From Spartobacteria bacterium UBA6821 (GTDB lineage Bacteria; Verrucomicrobiota; Verrucomicrobiia; Chthoniobacterales; UBA6821), in contig DKEN01000098.1 in assembly GCA_002452515.1 (NCBI GenBank), forward strand, positions 8,523 through 16,972: DNA of 8,450 nucleotides, written 5' to 3'. Positions within the stretch are counted from its first letter, which is position 1; each line of letters starts with the position of its first letter. Positions 1-6,210 of this stretch are shown one piece after another. Below the pieces are notes generated by a model, which was given only the letters and a program-made list of their open reading frames with translations, was not told the DNA's origin and did not search any database. The position numbers and the translations under genes are program-made.

Positions 1-2183
1 TACAGGGCCTGGGCAACCTTCTCGAGCGTATAGCACTCGATGATGTCACCAACCTCGTATTCCGAAAAATCTCCGAGACGGATACCGCACTCCAATCCGG
101 CACGCACTTCCTTCACATCCTCCGTAAAACGGCGGAGCGTGGAGAGTCCTCCGTCATACACCGCCTGACGGCGGCGCAGCACGCGGGCGCGAGCGGTTCG
201 AGAAATTCGTCCGTCGGTGACAAGGCTTCCTGCAACCATCCCCTTGGTCAGATCGAAAATCTGTTTCACTTCGGCATGACCGATGATCGCTTCGCGAAGC
301 TCCGGATCAAGAAGACCGGTCATGGCCTCCTTCATCTGATCCACAAGTTCGTAGATGATGCTGTAGAGCTTGATCTGAACGCCCTCCTTGCGGGCGGCGG
401 TGATCGAGCTGTTCTCTACCTTGACACCAAAACCGATGATGATGGCATCGGAAGCGCTGGCAAGCAGCACATCACTCTCGGTGATCGGACCGACGGCGGC
501 GTGAATGATCTTGAGATCGATCTTCGCTTGGGGAATGTCGGTGAGGGTTCCGATGATCGCTTCAAGGGAGCCCTGCATGTCGGCCTTGAGAATGATCTGA
601 AGGGTCTTCTTCTGATCTGCTTCAAGGTTGGCAAAAAGATTCTCCAAGGTAGCGCGTTTCGGCGCGGCAAGCTTCTCTTTACGAAGTGAATCGAGTCGCT
701 CTTCGCTGAGCTGGCGGGCCAGCTTCTCGCTCTCCATCACGACAAGCTCGTCGCCTGCATTCGGAAGGCCGCTCAGTCCGAGTACCTTGGCAGGCATTGC
801 CGGGCCGGCGGATTTGAAGGGTTGCCCCTCCTCATTGATAAGCTGTTTCACTTTACCCCAATAGCATCCGCAGATGAAGCAATCCCCGACATGAAGCGTG
901 CCGGAATTCACGATGATAGTGGCTGTCGGGCCTCGACCCGCCTCGACTTGGGCCTCGATGACGCTGGCGCGTGCAGGTTGATCGGGATTCGCCTTGAGTT
1001 CAAGAATCTCGGCCTGGAGGGACATCATTTCGAGCAGAGTATCAATCCCCTTGCCTGTTGCGGCGGAGACTTCGCAAACAACGGTCTCACCGCCCCAATC
1101 TTCGGAAACGAGTCCCTTGTCCTGAAGCTGCTGCTTCACGCGGTCGGGATTTGCCGTCTTGAGATCGCATTTGTTGATCGCCACCATGATGGTGACCTTT
1201 GCAGCTTGGGCATGACTGAGAGCCTCCAGTGTCTGGGGCATCAGTCCATCATCGGCAGCGACGACGAGCACAACAATATCGGTGACATTTGCACCGCGGG
1301 CGCGCATGGCGGAGAAGGCGGCGTGGCCAGGGGTGTCGATAAACGTGATCGGGTTGCCTTTCCAGTCGATGGAGTAGGCCCCAATGCGCTGGGTGATGCC
1401 TCCGGCTTCTCCGGAAGCCACCTTCGTGCGACGAATGGCATCCAGCAGGGAGGTCTTGCCGTGATCAACGTGACCCATGAATGTGATGATTGGACCGCGA
1501 AGCTTTTCCTGCTCGGGTTTGGCCTCAACGGGCTTGGGAGGTTCGACAGCAACCTTCTCCTCTTTATGGACTCCGGCACCGGAGACGCGCTTTTCACGCT
1601 CAAACACAAAGCCATACATGTCACAGAGCTTGGAGGCGATTTCCGGCTCCACGGACTGGTTGATGTTGGCGAAGATCTGCATCCCCATCAGATCCTTGAT
1701 GATCTTGAAGGGCGCAACTTCCAACTGTGTCGCCAGTTCCTTGATCTGGATTGGCGGCTTGATATGAATGACCTTGCGGTTATCGATTGGCTCTGGCTCG
1801 GGAGCCGCTTCCGAAGTGACTTCTTCCTGATCGACAGGAATGCCGAGCGTGGCGGGAGCGTCAGCTGCCTGCTCGCCGATGCGAGGAAGGGCCTTACCCG
1901 TGGAGGTGACGCGTTTTTTAGGCGCGGGTTCGTCGATCAGCGAGAGTGTAGGAAGTTCAGTCGTCTTGAGCACCTGCTTCTGATCCTCCTCCTTTTCCTT
2001 GACGGCAGGTGCCTGAGCCCTTGCCTCTCTGGATGCGGAAGAACCCTTCGCTCCGCCCCTGGAAGCCGAGGTGCCGGACGATCGCGCGGATGTCGATCGG
2101 GCCCCCGGTTTGGACGCGGAGTTCCTGGACCCGCCTCCATTGGAGGACGAGGACTTGGTGTGAGAGACTTTACTGGTGGCCAT
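1..2183 (-). CDS. infB: Translation initiation factor IF2 (stop codon cut by the window edge)
   Basis: IF2 is the GTPase that places initiator fMet-tRNA on the 30S subunit and promotes subunit joining. I read 727 residues from ATG at 2183. Residues 1-135 are a low-complexity linker rich in Ser, Ala, Gly, Arg and later Pro/Glu. An IF2_N domain follows at about 137-195. The G domain carries G1 GHVDHGKT (237-244), G2 [10 protein letters not shown] (261-270), G3 DTPGH (283-287), G4 NKCD (337-340) and G5 SAATGKG (373-379). Domain II starts near 393 (RGPTATIIV, then a Cys-rich [13 protein letters not shown]). Domain III starts near 525. The fMet-tRNA-binding C2 domain is at about 640-727 ([19 protein letters not shown]). 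The last two visible bases read TA on the coding strand after ...VAQAL, a typical IF2 end, so the next codon is probably TAA or TAG and the protein essentially complete. No Shine-Dalgarno is visible; the start sits behind an A/U-rich leader. It lies 50 bases after nusA, probably co-transcribed. Confidence 0.97.
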   Translation of the reverse strand, partial: MATSKVSHTKSSSSNGGGSRNSASKPGARSTSARSSGTSASRGGAKGSSASREARAQAPAVKEKEEDQKQVLKTTELPTLSLIDEPAPKKRVTSTGKALPRIGEQAADAPATLGIPVDQEEVTSEAAPEPEPIDNRKVIHIKPPIQIKELATQLEVAPFKIIKDLMGMQIFANINQSVEPEIASKLCDMYGFVFEREKRVSGAGVHKEEKVAVEPPKPVEAKPEQEKLRGPIITFMGHVDHGKTSLLDAIRRTKVASGEAGGITQRIGAYSIDWKGNPITFIDTPGHAAFSAMRARGANVTDIVVLVVAADDGLMPQTLEALSHAQAAKVTIMVAINKCDLKTANPDRVKQQLQDKGLVSEDWGGETVVCEVSAATGKGIDTLLEMMSLQAEILELKANPDQPARASVIEAQVEAGRGPTATIIVNSGTLHVGDCFICGCYWGKVKQLINEEGQPFKSAGPAMPAKVLGLSGLPNAGDELVVMESEKLARQLSEERLDSLRKEKLAAPKRATLENLFANLEADQKKTLQIILKADMQGSLEAIIGTLTDIPQAKIDLKIIHAAVGPITESDVLLASASDAIIIGFGVKVENSSITAARKEGVQIKLYSIIYELVDQMKEAMTGLLDPELREAIIGHAEVKQIFDLTKGMVAGSLVTDGRISRTARARVLRRRQAVYDGGLSTLRRFTEDVKEVRAGLECGIRLGDFSEYEVGDIIECYTLEKVAQAL

Positions 2184-2203
2184 TATAATTTTTTTCTTTG
2201 TTG
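2184..2203 (-). promoter_or_regulatory. A/U-rich infB translation leader without Shine-Dalgarno
   Basis: The 20 bases before the infB ATG read, on the coding strand, as an A-rich run ending AAAAAAATTATA, with no AGGAGG-like element. Unstructured A/U-rich leaders can recruit ribosomes through ribosomal protein S1. Applying that here is inference, but the ATG is well supported by the protein that follows. Confidence 0.4.
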
Positions 2204-2233
2204 CGGTTTCTTCCCTGGACAGGGAATGGACCG
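2204..2233 (-). other. Intercistronic hairpin between nusA and infB
   Basis: Directly after the nusA stop codon the transcript can fold into CGGT / TTCCCT / loop GTCC / AGGGAA / ACCG. This is a 6-bp perfect inner stem on a tetraloop, a symmetric 3x3 internal loop and a 4-bp outer stem. It is followed by CAACAAAGAAAAAAA and not by a U-run, so it does not look like an intrinsic terminator. A role in mRNA stability, processing, or setting the NusA:IF2 ratio is inference. Confidence 0.5.
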
Positions 2234-3502
2234 TTACAAGGCCCCAGAAACTCCTTTCTCTGCGACCTGATTTCTTGCTGCGTTAAGAATTGCCTCGGCC
2301 TTCTCCAGACCACAGCCGATGACTCCATCAATATCGGATGCCTCGGCGGTGAGGATGGCGGGAATATCGTTCATACCGCCGGCGGCGAGGGTCTTGGCTT
2401 CTTCCTCGCTGATGCCTAGTTGCTCGGCAAGTTGGTGGGCGGCGCCTCCCATCTGCTGTTCAAAGGCCTGGGCAGCAGTGCGGTCTTCTTGGATGTCGAT
2501 TTCCCATCCGGTAAGCCGGGAAGTCAGGCGGGCATTCTGACCGCGTTTGCCGATGGCCAGCGCAAGATCTTCCTTCTCCACGGCGATACGGAGCGTGTGG
2601 CTGGATTCAATCACCTCGATGCTGCGGATACGGGCGGGCTTCAGAGCCTCACGGGCAAACTCCTTCGGATCCTCATACCAGCGGATGATGTCAACCTTCT
2701 CGTTGTTGAGTTCGCGAACGATGTTTTTGACCCGGGCACCGCGCATCCCGACGCAGGCACCGACCGGATCGACTTTTTCATTGGCGCTGTGCACAGCCAC
2801 CTTGGTGCGAAATCCCGCCTCACGGGCAATGGAGCGAAGCTCAACGGTGTGGTCGGCAATCTCGCTGACTTCGATTTCGAAGAGTCGGCGGATGAAATTC
2901 GGATGACTGCGGGAAAGGATGATCTCCGGACCGCGCTGACCGTTTTCAACAGCAACGACATAGGCACGGATGCGGTCTCCAATGGAATACTCCTCGGTAC
3001 TGACACGCTCGCGGGAAGGCATGATCCCCTCAAATTTTCCAAGATCGAGAACAACATCGCTGCGGTCGAAACGGCGGACGGTTCCACTGACGATCTCTCC
3101 TGCACGATCCTTAAACTCCTCGTAGATCATCTCCTTCTCAATCTGGCGGATGCGCTGCGCGATAGCCTGACGGGCCGTCTGGGCTGCGATACGACCGAAG
3201 TCGCGGGGAGTGACCTCAATCTCGATTTCCTGGCCAATCTGGATCGCAGGATTGATACCTACCGCCTTCGCGAGGGAAATTTCCTCCTGGGGATTGACAA
3301 CCGTCTCCACAACAAGGGGTTTTGCGAATGCGCGGATTTGGCCGTTCTTGGGATTGATATCAATGCGAACTTCACGGGAGCAGGAAAAGCTCTTCTTTGA
3401 AGCAGCAACTAGGGAAGAGGAAATCGCCTCGATGAGGATTTCGCGTTTGATGCCTTTTTCACGCTCGAGGTAGTCGAGCATTGCGATAAATTCGGAGTTC
3501 AT
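2234..3502 (-). CDS. nusA: Transcription termination/antitermination factor NusA
   Basis: NusA binds RNA polymerase and modulates pausing, termination and antitermination. The 422-residue protein begins MNSEFIAMLDYLEREKGI, a standard NusA start. The RNAP-binding N-terminal domain covers about 1-125, the S1 domain about 135-200 (IVSGTVRRF...ILSRSHP), KH1 about 230-285 (DPVGACVGMRGARVKNIVREL region) and KH2 about 300-345 (AIGKRGQNARLTSRLTGWEI region). One helix-hairpin-helix C-terminal region follows at about 360-415. E. coli NusA is longer, with two acidic C-terminal repeats; here there is only one such segment. The gene is followed by infB, the common nusA-infB order, but no rimP precedes it. 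Instead a promoter and leader lie directly upstream and a divergent gene begins beyond them. No Shine-Dalgarno is visible before ATG 3502, where the coding strand reads TTCCTATTTCC. Start and function are secure; regulation is inferred. Confidence 0.98.
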   Translation of the reverse strand: MNSEFIAMLDYLEREKGIKREILIEAISSSLVAASKKSFSCSREVRIDINPKNGQIRAFAKPLVVETVVNPQEEISLAKAVGINPAIQIGQEIEIEVTPRDFGRIAAQTARQAIAQRIRQIEKEMIYEEFKDRAGEIVSGTVRRFDRSDVVLDLGKFEGIMPSRERVSTEEYSIGDRIRAYVVAVENGQRGPEIILSRSHPNFIRRLFEIEVSEIADHTVELRSIAREAGFRTKVAVHSANEKVDPVGACVGMRGARVKNIVRELNNEKVDIIRWYEDPKEFAREALKPARIRSIEVIESSHTLRIAVEKEDLALAIGKRGQNARLTSRLTGWEIDIQEDRTAAQAFEQQMGGAAHQLAEQLGISEEEAKTLAAGGMNDIPAILTAEASDIDGVIGCGLEKAEAILNAARNQVAEKGVSGAL

Positions 3503-3515
3503 GGAAATAGGAATT

Positions 3516-3557
3516 CCCGACGCACAGGTCAGGAGTGTTCCATGACAGTGTGTCGGG
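3516..3557 (-). promoter_or_regulatory. Long imperfect stem-loop in the nusA leader
   Basis: Most of the predicted nusA 5' leader pairs with itself. Base pairs by position are 3516-3521 with 3552-3557 (CCCGAC/GTCGGG), 3523-3525 with 3548-3550, 3528-3531 with 3543-3546, and 3532-3534 with 3539-3541. That makes 16 Watson-Crick pairs broken by an A-C mismatch, a 2x1 internal loop and one bulge, with a four-base apical loop. The predicted transcription start is about two bases from the foot of the stem, so the RNA would begin with this structure. The nusA ATG is 13 bases beyond it. No U-run follows, so it is not a simple terminator. As DNA it could also be a dyad operator. Confidence 0.55.
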
Positions 3558-3565
3558 GGTTTGTG

Positions 3566-3594
3566 AGTATGCCCTCTTCAGGTAGGGCGGTCAA
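3566..3594 (-). promoter_or_regulatory. Predicted sigma70-type promoter of nusA-infB
   Basis: On the minus strand, -35 TTGACC (3594-3589, 5 of 6 consensus) is separated by exactly 17 bases from -10 CATACT (3571-3566, 4 of 6). Transcription would start near 3559, giving a leader of about 56 bases. This is the best promoter match I found in the window, and it explains how nusA-infB is expressed without an upstream rimP. The start site itself is inferred. Confidence 0.6.
3571..3588. promoter_or_regulatory. Dyad within the nusA promoter spacer
   Basis: The sequence GCCCT, eight bases, AGGGC is a perfect 5-bp inverted repeat that lies between the -35 and -10 boxes of the nusA promoter and touches the -10. 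The position would suit a repressor or a spacer-binding activator. Five-base arms are short enough to arise by chance, so this is a weak call. Confidence 0.3.
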
Positions 3595-3605
3595 TCGAAA
3601 GTAAT
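3577..3605 (+). promoter_or_regulatory. Weak candidate promoter for the rightward operon
   Basis: TTCAGG (3577-3582, 3 of 6 to the -35 consensus), a 17-base spacer and AGTAAT (3600-3605, 4 of 6 to the -10 consensus) would start RNA near 3612, just before the stem-loop at 3614. The match is poor. It is listed because no better rightward promoter is visible before the glycosyltransferase gene, and because it would overlap the nusA promoter back to back. Confidence 0.2.
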
Positions 3606-3613
3606 GAGGAACC

Positions 3614-3641
3614 GACGATTCAAAAGTTTTGACCTATCGTC
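3614..3641 (+). promoter_or_regulatory. Stem-loop just before the glycosyltransferase ribosome binding site
   Basis: GACGAT (3614-3619) pairs perfectly with ATCGTC (3636-3641). Nested inside is the palindrome TCAAAAGTTTTGA (3620-3632), joined on one side by a CCT bulge. The result is about 11 base pairs on a 3-base loop. The structure ends right where the AGGGGAG ribosome binding site begins (3642). It could be a translation-modulating leader hairpin, or as DNA a protein-binding dyad; the sequence does not distinguish these. Confidence 0.5.
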
Positions 3642-3648
3642 AGGGGAG
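3642..3648 (+). promoter_or_regulatory. Shine-Dalgarno-like site that fixes the start at 3653
   Basis: AGGGGAG lies four bases before ATG 3653 and is the only purine-rich Shine-Dalgarno-like match at a start in this window. It favours ATG 3653 over TTG 3629, which lies inside the preceding hairpin, and over ATG 3680, which has no such site. The spacing is a little short. Confidence 0.5.
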
Positions 3649-3652
3649 ATTC

Positions 3653-5284
3653 ATGGTGCCGCACCAGCTTTATCGAACGATGTCGGCCACTTTCACCTAC
3701 CTCTCCACTGTTCGGGAGGATGATCACGCCTCCTCGTGGATCAGTAAATCGGGATGGTTCTGGGGCGTGGTGACGCTAGTCACACTCTGGAAACTCCTGG
3801 CTGCCTCGAAGCTCGGGCTCATCTTTGACGAATGCTACTACTGGGAGTGGTCGCTCCATCTTCAGGCCGGTTATTTCGACCACCCTCCCATGACGGCCTG
3901 GTTGATTGCGTCGGGCCACGCGATCTTCGGTCAAACATCCCTGGCCGTCCGGTTCTGGGCCATTGTTTCGGGTCTCCTCCTAGCGCTTGCCGGACGCGCT
4001 CTCGGCACAGAGCTCTTCGGACAGGCGGCGGGCAACCGAGCCGGAATTTTCCTGCTGCTCGCCCCGATTTTTGCCGGAAACGGCCTCTTGATGACACCGG
4101 ATACTTTCCTGATGCCAGCATGGGCGTTTGCCGTCCTTTTTGCCTGGCGAGGAAGTCGAGGGAGCATGCTCTGGTGGCTTGCCGCAGGGCTTGCTGCAGG
4201 GCTTGGTATGCTGAGCAAGTACACCATGGTGCTTTACTTTGGAGGACTGGCACTTTTCTGGATCACGAGTCCTGGCCGACGCGGGAACATCTTTCTCGGC
4301 AGCACTCTGGCAGCCCTGGTCTCGCTCCTCATCTTCTCCCCCGTCATCTGGTGGAACAGCCGTCATGAATGGATCTCCTTTGCCAATCAGATGCGCCATG
4401 GCTTTCACAACGAGCATGCGACACTGATCAACTTTCAGAACCTGAGCGACTATACCGTTTTCCTGATCGTGCTCGTCTCCCCGGTGCTCGGACTCTTCTG
4501 CTTTCGCTCGGCGACCACACAACTGCGTGATGAACGCTATCGCTTCCTGGCCATCTTCTTCTGGGTGGTTGTGCTCTTCTTCGGATTCTCCGCCGCCAAG
4601 GCGCATATCGAGGCCAACTGGCCGATGGCGGCCTTCGTCACCGGCCTGATCCTTGTGGCCGCCGATTGGGAGCGCTATGGCAAAGTCTGGCGACGTACCG
4701 CGATCATCATCCTGCTCCTTGCTGATTTCGGGGCCGTGCTCGGAGTCGGATACCTCTCGCTGCCAAAAGACTCCTCTCTAGCCATTCAGAATCTCTCGTT
4801 CAACACCGGGTTCCTGAAACAATGCCTTGCTCCCCTCCCCCACTCGGAGCAGTTCGCCGACAAACTCGCCAACTCCGCCCAGCAGGGTTTTGGTGACTTT
4901 CAGGGACGGCTTGAAGAATTCCTCGGTCCTCAGGATGTGGCACGCGCTGTTTCAACCGAGTTCAAGAAATCGGGCGCAGATTTCCTCTGCGTCTCCAGTT
5001 ACCAGTTCGCGGGGGTCATCTCTTTTTACGCCCCCGAGTTGGAACCCGTGATGTGGCTCCCTTACCTCGGCCGCTACCGCCTCTCCTGGATCAATGATCA
5101 GGTCTGGGCTGGAAAGACGGCCCTCACCGCCGAATGGCCTCATAACGGCCCCGATTATAGTGTCCTCTTCACCGAGTTCTCTGCACCACGAGCTTTGGAA
5201 GTTCCGGGAATCAAACGCCCTGTCTTTCTCTGCATCGGCAAGAATTACCTTCCGGAAAAAGTAAACTTCCGTCCCGGACACTGA
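3653..5284 (+). CDS. Polyprenyl-phosphosugar glycosyltransferase, PMT_2/ArnT-like
   Basis: This is an integral membrane glycosyltransferase of the GT-C type, related to protein O-mannosyltransferases (GT39) and ArnT-like enzymes (GT83). Such enzymes use polyprenyl-phosphate-linked sugars on the periplasmic face of the inner membrane. The 543-residue protein has a hydrophobic segment near 35-52, then the family signature FDECYYWEWS (58-67) with the catalytic-type Asp59-Glu60, followed by GYFDHPPMTAW. Further hydrophobic segments are interrupted by MTPDTF, LSKYTMVLYF, SPVIWWNSRHEW and AKAHIEANWP, all typical of this family. The last 160 or so residues are less hydrophobic and probably periplasmic. 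The acceptor cannot be read from sequence: lipid A, another glycolipid or protein are all possible. It is the first gene of the rightward cluster, and nth starts four bases after its stop codon. The start at ATG 3653 rests on the AGGGGAG site; TTG 3629 would add eight residues. Confidence 0.88.
   Translation: MVPHQLYRTMSATFTYLSTVREDDHASSWISKSGWFWGVVTLVTLWKLLAASKLGLIFDECYYWEWSLHLQAGYFDHPPMTAWLIASGHAIFGQTSLAVRFWAIVSGLLLALAGRALGTELFGQAAGNRAGIFLLLAPIFAGNGLLMTPDTFLMPAWAFAVLFAWRGSRGSMLWWLAAGLAAGLGMLSKYTMVLYFGGLALFWITSPGRRGNIFLGSTLAALVSLLIFSPVIWWNSRHEWISFANQMRHGFHNEHATLINFQNLSDYTVFLIVLVSPVLGLFCFRSATTQLRDERYRFLAIFFWVVVLFFGFSAAKAHIEANWPMAAFVTGLILVAADWERYGKVWRRTAIIILLLADFGAVLGVGYLSLPKDSSLAIQNLSFNTGFLKQCLAPLPHSEQFADKLANSAQQGFGDFQGRLEEFLGPQDVARAVSTEFKKSGADFLCVSSYQFAGVISFYAPELEPVMWLPYLGRYRLSWINDQVWAGKTALTAEWPHNGPDYSVLFTEFSAPRALEVPGIKRPVFLCIGKNYLPEKVNFRPGH
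4181..4204 (+). repeat. Short 12-bp tandem repeat inside the glycosyltransferase gene
   Basis: GCCGCAGGGCTT is followed at once by GCTGCAGGGCTT, two in-frame copies with one mismatch. They encode Ala-Ala-Gly-Leu twice in a hydrophobic segment. This may be a recent small duplication or just small-residue helix packing; it does not disturb the frame. Confidence 0.4.
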
Positions 5285-5288
5285 ATCC

Positions 5289-5927
5289 ATGACACGCATT
5301 GAAAGGGCAAAAGCCCTCGCGACAGAACTTCCCAGAATCTATCCGTTGGCCCATTGCGAGCTCGATTTTTCGACTCCTCTGGAGCTTCTTGTTGCCACCA
5401 TCCTCTCAGCCCAGTGCACCGATGTCCGCGTGAACATGGTCACTCCGGCCCTCTTCGCACGCTGCCGCACTGCTGCCGACTATGCCGCTATCCCGCAGGA
5501 GGAACTGGAGACGATCATCCACTCCACCGGCTTTTACAGAAACAAAGCCAAGTCGATCCGGGCAATGGGAGCAGTTTTGGTGGAGAAACACTGCGGCGAA
5601 GTTCCCCGCACTATGGAGGAACTCTCCGCACTGCCCGGAGTGGGTCGCAAGACGGCCAATGTCGTGCTTGGCAATGCCTTCCACATCAATGAGGGAGTTG
5701 TGGTTGATACCCATGTCGGCAGGCTCTCCCTCCGGCTTGGTCTGACCACACAGACAAATCCGGTCAACGTCGAACACGACCTCATCAAACTTTTCCCCCG
5801 AGAGCAGTGGTGTGAGCTGAGTCATTGGCTCATCTGGCACGGACGCCGCCGCTGCAAGGCACGCAACCCGGATTGCCAAGGATGCGAACTCCGCTCACTT
5901 TGTCCCAGAAAAGGGCTAACGAGCTAA
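5289..5927 (+). CDS. nth: Endonuclease III, base-excision repair DNA glycosylase
   Basis: Endonuclease III removes oxidised pyrimidines from DNA and cleaves the abasic site through its lyase activity. The 212-residue length matches the bacterial family (about 210). The core ATILSAQCTD is at 36-45. The helix-hairpin-helix LPGVGRKTA has the catalytic Lys121, and VDTHVGRL supplies the catalytic Asp140. The C-terminal [4Fe-4S] cluster ligands are Cys189, Cys196, Cys199 and Cys205, in the exact C-X6-C-X2-C-X5-C spacing. All key residues are present. The gene begins four bases after the glycosyltransferase stop codon and has no obvious Shine-Dalgarno, which suggests translational coupling to its envelope-gene neighbour. 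The link looks organisational; no functional connection between the two proteins is evident. Confidence 0.97.
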   Translation: MTRIERAKALATELPRIYPLAHCELDFSTPLELLVATILSAQCTDVRVNMVTPALFARCRTAADYAAIPQEELETIIHSTGFYRNKAKSIRAMGAVLVEKHCGEVPRTMEELSALPGVGRKTANVVLGNAFHINEGVVVDTHVGRLSLRLGLTTQTNPVNVEHDLIKLFPREQWCELSHWLIWHGRRRCKARNPDCQGCELRSLCPRKGLTS

Positions 5928-5955
5928 GGAACCGCAGCCTCAACCACTACTTTTC

Positions 5956-6165
5956 ATGAGTTTCACGACAGCCAATCTCCTCGGTCAGATCCTCTTCGGT
6001 GCCATCGGCTTCGGAGCCTTTCTTTACGGGAAAAAACAGGGAGCATTCCGGGCGATGATTCTGGGTGCTGCCCTGATGGCCTATCCCTACTTTGTGCCAG
6101 ACACCTTGATCCTCTATAGCATCGGCATCCTGCTGACACTTGGCCTGTTTATTTTTCGCGATTGA
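5956..6165 (+). CDS. Small hydrophobic membrane protein, 69 residues
   Basis: I cannot assign a function. The protein is almost entirely hydrophobic, with likely membrane segments at about 5-24 and 50-67 and a shorter one at about 32-46. They are separated by a conserved-looking YGKKQG turn (24-29) and YPYFVPDT (43-50). The general pattern (short protein, GKKQG-like turn, YPYFVP) recalls small proteins sometimes labelled amino acid transport protein, a label I would not trust for a protein this small. It lies 28 bases after nth and 45 bases before the PAP2 gene on the same strand, consistent with an operon. No Shine-Dalgarno is visible before the ATG. The compositional pattern and position make a real gene likely. 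Confidence 0.75.
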   Translation: MSFTTANLLGQILFGAIGFGAFLYGKKQGAFRAMILGAALMAYPYFVPDTLILYSIGILLTLGLFIFRD

Positions 6166-6187
6166 ACAGCATCAGAAAAACCACCTT

Positions 6188-6197
6188 AACGATCGTT
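6188..6197. repeat. 10-bp perfect palindrome upstream of the PAP2 gene
   Basis: AACGATCGTT is self-complementary and lies in the 45-base gap before the PAP2 start. It could be a minor binding site, but a palindrome this short can easily be chance. No promoter boxes were recognised beside it. Confidence 0.2.
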
Positions 6198-6210
6198 CAC
6201 AAACCGTTCC

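Noticed and set aside
2204..2233. Intrinsic terminator between nusA and infB
   Set aside because: The hairpin is followed by an A-rich stretch and not by a U-run in the transcript, and infB follows closely, as in the usual operon.
822..2270. Long open frame on the plus strand, opposite infB (482 codons)
   Set aside because: It lies antisense to the unmistakable IF2 coding sequence, whose GTPase motifs are intact. The predicted protein has no recognisable domain and looks like a by-product of GC-rich codon usage on the other strand.
2420..3400. Long open frame on the plus strand, opposite nusA (326 codons)
   Set aside because: It is antisense to a complete NusA with S1 and KH domains. The translated product resembles no family, and no promoter or ribosome site was seen.
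3629..3652. TTG at 3629 as the glycosyltransferase start
   Set aside because: It falls inside the 3614-3641 stem-loop and has no Shine-Dalgarno, whereas ATG 3653 has AGGGGAG four bases upstream.
3629..3657. TTGACC (3629-3634), 17 bases and CATGGT as a rightward promoter
   Set aside because: The -10 match is poor and transcription would start inside the coding region, after the best-supported start codon and ribosome site.
3832..4606. Several open frames on both strands within the glycosyltransferase gene
   Set aside because: The glycosyltransferase frame is continuous and carries the family motifs; the others overlap it and have no recognisable features.
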